DNA from: Opisthocomus hoazin
Lineage: Eukaryota > Chordata > Aves > Opisthocomiformes > Opisthocomidae
Assembly (NCBI RefSeq): GCF_030867145.1
Contig: NC_134428.1
Span: 26,265,320 to 26,329,319, forward strand
DNA length: 64,000 nucleotides
Direction of reading: 5' to 3'
The position numbers and the translations under genes were made by a program. The notes beneath the pieces were generated by a model. The model was given only the letters and a program-made list of their open reading frames with translations. It searched no databases and was not told where the DNA came from. Below are positions 54,340 through 64,000 of this stretch, in pieces. Position 1 is the first letter of the stretch. Each line of letters opens with the position of its first letter.

Positions 54340-57300
54340 CGCAGGTCTTTTCATCTGAAGGCCTTGCAGAACTTTGCAGTCATTCATTAGCAAAGAACTT
54401 CCTGGCATCATCAGCTAATGAGAGAAGGGAACCAGATGAAAGAGCTATTCCTGAAAACCTGGATCAATCCTGAATTCATAGTAAAGCTTTTTTTCCTGCT
54501 TATTGGCGTTGGAACTAAAACAATCTGGCCAACTATTGTGCTACTTTGCATATCTAATACACAGATACTTGTCTATTCAGATACCATTACCAAATGAACC
54601 TTTAGTCACATAGCAAGGAGTCTGGAGTCTCTGCTTACTTAACTTTTCATTGAAATCCTTATAACACTGCGTGCCGTACTTTATCATGCATTTAAACACC
54701 GTAGTTAAAACCTCAGTATGACATTTTACACCTGACTTAACCAGCACTAGATTATCAGCTGTTGGCCTGAGTGCATTTTTTACAACTTGCTTTTCTCTGA
54801 ATTTGCATTAAAGGGCCCTGGAAACCTACTGGGACTGAGACAGCTCAAGACAGTAGCAATGTAACCTTACAGCTCTTGGTGTGCTAGCACAGACCATTAG
54901 CTGCAGATGTCCTTCTGAAGATCAAGAGCACTTCAAAGCCTCCTAAATTCCTTCCTAAGCTCCAGAGGCTTGGAACATTTGCACGGCTTATGCCAGCTGA
55001 CCTTGTTTCACAAGGCAGCACTCAGATTCAGACTAAGACTTCTGAAAGTAGTTTAAATGTCTCCCATTCTCTGCCATGAAATAATCAGTACACCCTTTTG
55101 CACAAATTTGCAAAGTTACATTTTCAGTAGTCTGTCTTGTAGCAAAAGCAAAGCCTTGATGCTTTATCTGTAAAATTGTATGTCTATAAAATATTGAGAA
55201 ACACAAAAAGAAGGTGCTATAGGCAGTAAGAATTACGAATTGTAAACATCTATGCGAACTTGTTGCGCACAGGCTAACTGGACAGCCGTAAGGGCCCAAA
55301 TGTGCCTGTCCTTCTGCATCTTTAATGCAGTACCCAGCTGCAACACCCAGATCCAAGGACTGGGAGGATCCCCCTTAATGTCCCCGGTTCCAGCCATCCT
55401 TCCTCCTGCTGGCATACCGTCCCGATGGCCTGGCTCTTCAGCCTCTGTCCTACACATGCTCGGGGAAGGTCCTAGCAAAGGCAGAAGCTCGGCTGAGCTG
55501 CCAGTGGAGATCACACCAGTCATTCAACACCTGCATGCCACAGGATGGGCTGTGAGACTGGAGAGGAATAAGGGCTGCCCTACATATCTTCAGGAAGAGA
55601 CATAGGTCAAAAATCAAGATATGGAATCCAGAAATTTGAGGGCAGTAACACAATAGGCAGAGTAAATCAGTAGAGCCTCTGGTTGTTATCTTCCAGTGGG
55701 GAAATTACATTTCATTCCTGCACTGAAACACTTTTCCAGACAAAACAGATTCATCCAGCTCTAAATCTATCGAATGAGAAAATTTTTCTAATAGAAAAGC
55801 ACCAAAGTTGAAAATCCAAAGTTGCTGTTTGTTCTGCCACGAAAGCTTGAAAATTAATTTATCTGGTGAGAATTTTCTCTGTGCTGAAGGACTGGATTTT
55901 TTTTTTTTAACCTCTTATAGCCTAGAAAAAGTTATGACTGCTTCCTTTTGTGTCAGGGCTATGATCTTCACCTGCAAAGACAGGAGAGGTACAAGCGCGT
56001 TTCATGTGCCAGAACACTATGTTGTAAAAAAGGGATTCTTCTCCTCTACCCCCAGTGCATCAATGCAAAGAACTACCAAGACAGTAAGCAGGGTGAAAGC
56101 CGTATGTCACAGCATTTAATGCCTCAAGGCTTCTTGCAGACAGTTGTCTTTGCAATAAACTTGGAGGAGACTCCCTACTCACTCTGTCTGTAAGACAGCA
56201 GTGGAGACATCTCTGTTCTTTCTGACAGTCTCAGGACCAGGCAGCAACTTACATTAGTATTTGCAAGTTCAACAGAAACACTGAAAAAAAATACTGATTT
56301 CTGAGGACCACCATTAGCTAATTTGCAAGCATTCTAGCGAGTGATAGGTGCTTTGGAATTTGAGGATCACTGATGGTTCCTTTTGTCAGTGCCTACTATC
56401 ATAATATTAGTAGCAAAATAATTCAAATTCAGATCATTTAAATGCTTCATGAAAGAAAAAAACAGTCCCATTGTATTTGCATTGTCAAAGGTCCAGGGGT
56501 ACTGGTATTGCCAGGGAGGCAGACACTTAATCTGTACTTGTGAGTTTGGAAGAACAGGAATCCCTAGCACACTAAGCTCATGCTCATCCTCCACAATGGA
56601 TCTCCTGATTTACTGGAGTGAGAACAAGGATAATTCATTCAATTGTTTTTAATCAAACAAACCACCTATTGCACAAACAGGACAGTCCAAAATCCGAGAA
56701 GCAAACAGAACAATAACAAAGACCAGAGGGCTTGAGCAGTGCAAGTGAGAACAATGGCATTCTGCTTCAAAGATGGAAAAACAGCACAAACAGCAATAAG
56801 ATCTCATGCCCTGGCAGCTCCTGCCAGTTGCAAGTTCATAGAAGGGCATTGATTCAACATGAGTTTGTTCACTGTCAGCTGTGATGGTGCTGTATGGGAA
56901 ACTGATTTCTTCTTTAGTACATTGTCCTCCAATGGAAGCCAGCTCTCTCCATGGTGATGGGATGTGCTGATCCGTTTAACAAGCTGCCGATGGGATTATG
57001 CAGAATCATTTCATCGGTTTCAGTAGATGTGTGAAATGGCATTTGCTGGAAACACAAGTCTGCATGGACCTTTTGGCAATGAAATCCAAGCCCCAAAGCC
57101 CTATGCTAAAGACACACAGGGCCTGAACATCTTCAGTACTTCAGAGTGGAAAAGTCCAGCTGCCACAGAAGGTGGGCACCCCTGGAGCAGCTAGGCTTTC
57201 TAGGGCATGGGGGATTTTTAGCAGCATGCATAGCAAGCTAATAGCAACACACCGATGAGCAGCTACTGCAGCAGCAGCTCTGGAAGGCTGGTCAGCCCAC

Positions 57301-58699
57301 CTGCATCAAACACTGTGCTCCCTCTTGCAAAGACATGTGTCTGCGCAACACCACACACTGAGACAAAGCAAAGGAAGGTCACTTCTTGACCTTCTCTACT
57401 GTTAGGTCCCTAAAAAAAGAGCTCAGGCCCTCCTAGTGAAAGGTGAATAGCTCACCTAACTTCATTAAAAAACAGCAACATTAGTTACTTCCGTCTTCCA
57501 GGGCAGGCGTAAAGATAGATGAAAGGAATAAGGCAAGCTGGGAACATCAATAAATTTCTGCAGTGTCTTATTGGCTGCACTATTCAATAGTTTAAAATGT
57601 TTTCTGGTGCCTTAGGCAAGCAGAAGATTTGCGGAAATGCTGAGCCCGTCGCCTGTGATGTATCATTGTCACTCATCAGCTGCTAAGTCGCATTTCCTCT
57701 TCCTTTCCATGCAGCCTGTGTAACTCTGAACAGCCGCAGCAGTGAATTAGAGAGAAGGTATCTCTAGGCAAGCACAGGCTGCCTGGTGACTAAATGCCAG
57801 GAGGACAGTCCCATTTCTGCTCTTCAGACATCGATGGGTGAAAGCAACAAAGACCTGGGTGCAAAGAAAGGGACATACTTCAGTTAGAGTCACTGACTGC
57901 TCTAAAAGAGGGGGACATCTCGCAGGGTGAGGCGACCTGCACACCCACGCACAGACCTCTGCTGTCTGCCAGGGCACAAGCAGGTCCCTGCTTCCCTGAA
58001 GACTCACACATCTCCAAACAACAATGTGCCCTGCAGCCATGCCCAGAGCCCACTCACTCTACAGCTGCATGGGAAACCAGAGGTGAAGGCTCAGGTCTTC
58101 CTTACAAATGAGCAGCTGCTAAAGAGTCACAGGCTGCATTTCTATGACAACTCACCAAACTCGGCAGCACCTCGCGAAGCATAGGGGTGGCTCAGACATG
58201 GGCAGTGGGGCTGTGCTGGGACTGGCAGCAGCTCCAGGGACACTGGGCTGGGAAGCATCTCTTGCCCAGGGGACGCTGCCTTTGGCCTGGCACAGCGTCC
58301 CCAGTGTCCCCAGCACCAGGGGCTGAGGCACATGGGGAGGACGGGGGGCTGCTGGCCTGTTCCCAGGTCCTCCCTTCGGAGGAACGCGAGTGGCAGAGCA
58401 GGGATGGAGGGACAGCTCTCCGAAAGGGGAATCTGCCCCACGGCATGCTACAAACGGGGTGACTGCCGAGGACAGGCCTGCTGAGCCCTTGCCACGGGGC
58501 CAAGGGGGAACCAGGTCCTCGCTGCTCTGCAGCATCAAAATGGGGCTCGTTTTTCTGGGGAAGAACTGGGCCTCCATCTGCATGTAAAGAGCCTGTGGAA
58601 GCCCCACTCGTGGCAAGGATGGTTTGCGAAGGACTCGGTTTGGCCCTAGAAGGCGTATGGGATGTGATAGGCCTGTGAGCCTGCTAATACACAAAGCGC
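54340..58699. other. Long, mostly AT-leaning unique DNA, no gene supported
   Basis: 54340-55260 and 55600-57100 are AT-rich with frequent stops. 57250-58700 becomes GC-mixed, with overlapping frames (217 codons minus-strand at 58152-58805) lacking domains. A 12-base T-run lies near 55898. No mobile element is recognised, although old decayed CR1-type DNA could go unseen. Confidence 0.45.
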
Positions 58700-59110
58700 T
58701 CGAAAGCATCCTTGCAGCAGCCCAGGGAGAACCTGACCCAATTAAAAATGACTTTGGCTGGCCTGCTCCTAGCGAGTGCCATATATCTGCACAGATGATT
58801 TTCACAAATGTAGTGGACTACGCCATGTGGCTTTGACTGCTGTTGAAAATATTTAATAAACTCTGTAATATGAATCACTATCAAGGACCTGAACATTAAT
58901 TTTAGTCACAGTTGGCCACACTGTATCACCCTATAAACACCTCTCCAGTTTCAATTAACATTTCTATCTCCTGTCTCACTGAATATTATATTTAACTAAT
59001 TTAAGAGGATTGGTAAAGATAGTTTTCACACTTCACAGGAAAGCATAATGAAATAATTATACCTGTACCTACAAAAAGCATGAGGATATTGCATAAAGAG
59101 CTTTAAAGTC
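58700..59110. promoter_or_regulatory. AT-rich block, candidate conserved noncoding element
   Basis: CpG-poor block with CCAATTAAAAATGAC (58739), GAACATTAATTTTAGTC (58891), TTTCAATTAACATTTC (58950) and TATTTAACTAATTTAAG (58989). Several overlapping TAAT cores; GC-rich DNA lies on both sides. Confidence 0.42.
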
Positions 59111-61259
59111 ATCTGAAGCAAAAACTTCTCCAGGAGACTTTCATTCTGGCTTTGGCCACTGAGGCTGCCGTGCAGGTCCTTCCACCCCTGCTCGGGGTCT
59201 GCTTCTGCACATCTGCACCGCAGCAGCCGCAGCGGGCTCAGCCGGCAGCTTCCCCCGCAGAGCAGGGACCACTCACGGCCCGAGGACACCTCTGCTGCTC
59301 GCTGCTGCCGGGCCATCACGGTGTGCTGCAGCCCTGTATGGTGCACACCCCTTCACAGGCGAGACAGCCTTGTCTCACCTGACGCATGGCTGCGGCTCTG
59401 TGGTGGTGGAAGATGCCTCTGGAGATGAGCTGAGGGCTGCCTCGGGCCACGGCTCCAGAGCCGGGCACTGTGGGCCAGTGGACAGGCGGCTGGAGGCTCA
59501 CCGCTCCTGGCTGCACACTCTGCTCTGAGGCTACGAGGTGCCCACACATCTCTGCCTCCTGCCAGCTCCTCTTGGTCACACTGTGGAGCTTGTTGATAGT
59601 AGCACCTTTTTGATCTCCTCCACCACTGCTTCCCACATCTCCTGCCTTAGGGCAAGCCCTGGACTGTGCAGCATGAGTCAGCATTTTCTCTAGCAAAAAC
59701 CAGCCTACAAAGCACAGATCATGCTCCCCAGCCACCGTGGACAGAGTTGAAATCTGCCCTGAAATGAGGGACAGCCCTGTGACCTGAACTGGCTATAGAC
59801 AGGCAAAGGAACATTTCCACGACAAACCAGGCTTTTTGGCCATCAGGGTCCAGGAGCCAAGTCCCTCAGGCAGAACACATATAGCAAAACCTTATTCAGT
59901 CAGAGAGCAGATCACCAGGATAGGAATCTATCTGAAACCCCAAACACACCATTTGAGCAAGGAAAGGATTTCATCCTTGTGTCCCACAAAGGAGCTAAAG
60001 ACACGTTGTCTTAGTCAACGAGACCTATGCAGCGCTAGGTGAGGCAACCAGGTATAAGTAGCAATTTCCAAACCTCTGCCTTTCGCTACAGGGCCAGGCT
60101 TTAACCTGTATGTTCCCCTAGGAAAAGTGCTTAAAAAGCAGGGAAACCAAGTCATAGCACTGAATATGCACACATAACTGAATATTCCCCCATTCTCCAC
60201 ACATCCCTAAGGCTTCTCCTGGAAGCGACATACAGGACATGTTTTCCAGGACACAGAGGTAACAGTAACAGCACGAGGTGATGGAGCAAATTGCAAACTG
60301 CTATTGCATGAAGCTCTCAGGAGCAGACAGCATCGCTCAGAAGCTCTGGAGAAGAGAATAGTGAAAATAACCTGGCTGCTAACAAGCAAGTGTAATTAAT
60401 TACCAAAGCAGCTCCTCTCTCCTCAGTATGGGAGAGCAGCCAACAATACAGCAGCCTTCATCTAGGCAGGTAAAGAAGCTGCCCGTGTTGATTATGAACT
60501 GCCAAGGTCCATCTTGGCCACAAAGAACAGAGCGGAGAAGGTTCACTAGCTGAAATCAAAGTTACAGGGGACTGAAGAGCACGACACGCTGCAGGACATG
60601 CACCTTGTCAGTTCAAGGACAGCAATGTCTACTCCTCGGGGCTCTGGGCAGCAACCAGCTGCCGGCTTCATCAGTGCCACAGCCATGCTGGGATCCTTGC
60701 TGGGGCGGGAGAGGGGAAAAACACACCCACAGCCCAGCAGGAGTTGGGCAGCCCGGGGAAGCACAGCTCCAGCCGACAGCTCTGATGGGTAACTCGGGTC
60801 CTGCTGACCACCTTGCTGTACCTCTCCCTCCCTCGACTCACACGTGCACATCAGACATTTCCAAGCCATAATCAGGGCACAATGCACCGAAGAAATCACC
60901 AGTCAGGTTCAAAATGCATGCCTGGCCAGGGTACGTTAGGGTCAGGAGGTGAGACTAGATCTGGTCCCAAGTAAAGACTCCAGACCGCACATGCAGGAGG
61001 TGTAGGGGCCTCAGCAACAACTGCTGCAATCTACTGACCCACTTCTGTCACACACAATTGCTTACCAGCATAGACAGACCCCTGAACATGCTGATGCCAA
61101 ACCTGCCGATCCAGCTGACATCCCCAGCACTTTGAATAAACAGTCTCCTGGTAGTCGTCTCAGCCCTCCCCAAATCCAGCTACAATTTCATCTTGCCCTT
61201 AGCACTGCCACGTATCTCAGCGCTGTACAACCATGTCTGGCTTTAGTCTGCTGACGTTG
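59111..61259. other. Unique mixed DNA, no gene supported
   Basis: GC-rich at 59160-59560, mixed after. Frames up to 139 codons without domains. Confidence 0.5.
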
Positions 61260-62159
61260 TCTGCAGATCTCCTAAGCTTTTCCCCTCTTGTTTCTCATGT
61301 TGTAACAAATGCCTTCAGAACGAACAGGTTTTTCCCATGGCAGACTCAAAGAAAAATTGATTATTGTTTGTCCTCATCTATAATCTCATCTACAAGAAAC
61401 CAGTAGCCCGGTTTTTCAAAATCATAGGTATTTTAAGACTGTAAAGGACAGAAGACAACTGTGTAATAACCTTTCCTGTATCTGAAGACTGTCACATTTC
61501 CCCCCTCTGACTGTCCCATTTCAGACCGATAAGATTCAATGCTTTCAGATTTTCCTTGTGAGGCAAGTTTTTTGGATCTCAAATTTCTCTTTAAATTCTC
61601 CAGTGCTTAACAAACCTACCTATATTTTTCTTTGAATAAATTATATTTATTATTTTAAAAAATACAATATTTTTATTCCCTGACATCACATACAGGGGGA
61701 ACAATTATACCCAGGCCCATACAGGCAACAATCATGTTAATGCATCCTAAAATGACCACGCTTTGCCTTTTGGCAACAACAGGATATTACTACATCCACA
61801 TCCTTTCCTGCAAAAGTGTTGCCTTGCCAAATATTTTATATATACATGTATTTCTGCTTTTGATTTCTCCTTCCTGCACACAGTTTGGACTTTTTATATT
61901 GACTTTCTTTCTGCTGGTCTGGGCCCCCCTTTCCAATTCTAATTGCGCCCTGGGGACTGCTTAAACTCTCACCTACATGACATGGCCCAGAGTTATAAGA
62001 TTTCTAAGCATATAGGCTCTGCTCTCATCCTCATCAGCGGTTGGTAGAACCCCCAATTTCCTATATTAAACAAACCAATTTTCCAATTATTTGCTTTTCT
62101 TATCGTTCTCTCATCTCCACTTGTGTAAAGTAGTCCACCAAGCAGAGCAGAAGTAGCAT
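61260..62159. other. AT-rich unique DNA
   Basis: Pronounced AT-rich stretch with AATAAATTATATTTATTATT (near 61634). Stops in all frames apart from a 76-codon hydrophobic plus-strand frame at 61734-61964, which I do not recognise. Blocks are less sharply bounded than the candidate elements upstream. Confidence 0.4.
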
Positions 62160-64000
62160 TGTCTTTGCGGGAGCACAGCTTTACTTCACTGCCATGGGAA
62201 ACTCCATGACTGGAGGGAAATGGAGAGGACAGCCCCACACAGCAACATTCTGATAACAGCATCCATCAGCCTCCTCATTGCAGCTCCCAACCTAGTCACT
62301 GCCAGGGTGTAGCACCTCTGAAACACATCTGCGGCAGGACCAAACTGTGCTGGGGGGGGCCGTGCCCGGGTGACGAGGCAGGGGCAGAGCATGCTTCAGC
62401 CCGCACGGCCCTGGGGATGCTCCACACCCCGGGCAGTCACACCAGAGCTGAATCTGAGTCAGAGGAATCAGACTCACGAGAACTTCCGTGGAGCTGAAGG
62501 ACCACAATGAGCCAAAAATTGTCACCTTGTCCCTTGTTTCTGCCACCACTAAGTCATACTTCCCCTTGCGAAGGTGGCAGTGGACGTACATTACATGCAT
62601 CATCACTGCAGCTATTTTTACTGCACAGAAATTAGCCCAGCAGGCATTCAATTCCATTAAATTCCATTGTTCTGAGAAGGGAAACTCAGTGCTGACTTCA
62701 GAGAACAGCAGCCACAAAATCTGCAGAAAGGCTCAAAAAAGACAGAAGAGCTCACAGCCGCTGGGGAGCGTTGGGAGGACACCGGGCACCTGCGGGCAAG
62801 CAACACCCCTGGGCACCCCAACACCTCTGCCCAGGAAGGCAGTTGCCCACAGGGTCTGTGGTGAGCTGTGTCACTCCTGCCTACCTGTGCCTCACACAGC
62901 CCTTCACCCGCTCTGCCAATCTCCTGATGGCTTGGAGCTGACCTGTGGGTCTGAGCTGCCGACATTAATAGGTCTGTAACAGTGTCAGAGAGCCAGTGCC
63001 GCGAGGGCTGGCAGCCAGGGGAGCAGCTCCGGCGCTCGGGATGCCCTGAGCCCCTCCAGCAGCCGCTGAGCCAGGGACAGCCCACTCCCTGCCCCCACCA
63101 CGCAGACCCCAGCCACCAACACCCTCTACACCTTGGACACAACCTTCCTGTGGCACCTGACGGCATCCCCTCCACGGGCATCAGCAGCAGCGTGCTGGAC
63201 CCAGGCCAAGGAGGGCAGGCAGCTCCAGCAGAGGAGCAGGTGCCCAGGACCACCTCTTGCTTCATCACCCCCACAAGGAAAGCAGCACGCAGGGGGGTGA
63301 CAGGTCCTCAACCCCCACATTGCCCATGCCACATGCGGGCAGTATGGGGCCTGTAACGCTACCATACCCGGAACCGCTGGAGACAGGGGGACACAGGGAT
63401 CTGTGCCTTCACCCCCTCAGAGTCATCGTGCTGCACACCAAATGGGGAGAACTGGTGGTAGCTCCCCAGTGCCAGCATGGCCCTGTACTAGCATAGGTGA
63501 GGCTAATGTACTGAGACATGCAGATCTGAGACCATCTGCACGCAGAATCACATGGGGAGGAAAGGTTGTTCTTGTTCAGCATTTCAAAGGGCTGCGGCTC
63601 CCGCCGGGCTCTGGAGCTACCTGCATAAGCAAACAGCCCTCGGTCCAGGTCAAGGCTGCAGCCCTGCAATCCACAGAAGCTTGCTTAGTAATTCAGACAC
63701 TACCAGAAAAATAAAATTGTGCTCTGGCACTTTGCAGCAGCTCACTAATGGTAACGATTTGAACCTGAGGCACCAGCAGCAAAAGGTCATAAGGAGGAGG
63801 CTCAGCCACAGCATTTTTTGGGCACGTTTGACTTTGCTGGACTCATGCTATACTCGTGACTTCCTCCCCCATTAAAAACCCCAAAGGAGTGGAAGTTCTT
63901 GCTCTGGTGTTTACATTTCCTCATTCAGCTTTTCTAGGAATTTCCCAGTTTAAATACATCATCTTTGAATGAGGGTCACTGGACTTCCACTCTCTACTGC
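62160..64000. other. Unique mixed DNA to the end of the window
   Basis: GC-rich at 62740-63420 with overlapping frames of 124-205 codons, AT-leaning at 63690-64000. An 8-base G-run lies at 62352-62359. No gene, repeat family or exon is recognised. Confidence 0.5.

Noticed and set aside
1..64000. Bacterial or phage content, CRISPR arrays, operons
   Set aside because: No regularly spaced direct repeats with unique spacers, no compact gene arrays and no ribosome-binding sites; composition and CpG islands are vertebrate-like.

Overview
This window reads as vertebrate nuclear DNA, most likely from a bird. There are no compact back-to-back genes, no ribosome-binding-site spacing and no operons. 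GC-rich stretches with CpG islands alternate with short AT-rich blocks. Interspersed repeats are very sparse, and there is no Alu-, B1- or L1-like sequence. The one clear mobile element (about 5.3-5.7 kb, minus strand) looks like an LTR of an endogenous retrovirus family that I recognise from avian genomes. The bird assignment is inference; species and chromosome cannot be read from the sequence.

I can support no protein-coding gene, tRNA, rRNA or known microRNA. Long open frames exist (up to 413 codons). They lie in GC-rich DNA where stop codons are rare, overlap open frames on the other strand, have low-complexity compositions and match no family I know. The window is best read as a gene desert or a very long intron.

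Layout. 0-5.3 kb: mostly unique DNA with two AT-rich blocks and a nearly perfect 32-bp palindrome at 2949. 5.3-5.9 kb: LTR remnant with a 76-bp promoter-module duplication, then a 65-bp GC-rich duplication. 7.1-9.0 kb: strong CpG-island domain split by an AT-rich block, ending in a CTGCCCTG-type minisatellite. 9-23 kb: unique GC-rich DNA punctuated by AT-rich, TAAT-containing blocks (10.5, 11.3, 12.3, 13.7, 14.7, 15.2, 16.8, 18.6 and 21.3 kb) and a 170-bp purine-only pentanucleotide array at 17.3 kb. 23-37 kb: longer, more AT-rich unique DNA, with a probable hAT transposon relic near 33.7 kb. 37.4-38.85 kb: a second AT-block / CpG-island / AT-block unit. 38.9-64 kb: mostly unique DNA with further AT-rich blocks (39.7, 41.2-42.5, 44.6, 51.2, 53.4, 54.3, 58.7 and 61.3 kb).

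Interpretation (inference): the recurrent AT-rich blocks of 200-500 bp rich in homeodomain (TAATTA/ATTA) and forkhead-like sites, set in otherwise GC-rich DNA, resemble the conserved noncoding elements that flank or fill developmental transcription-factor genes in birds. The CpG islands without a recognisable gene, placed against such blocks, resemble orphan CpG islands at developmental enhancers. Conservation cannot be seen from one sequence, so every regulatory call is a candidate. I did not find a convincing new multi-gene system here.
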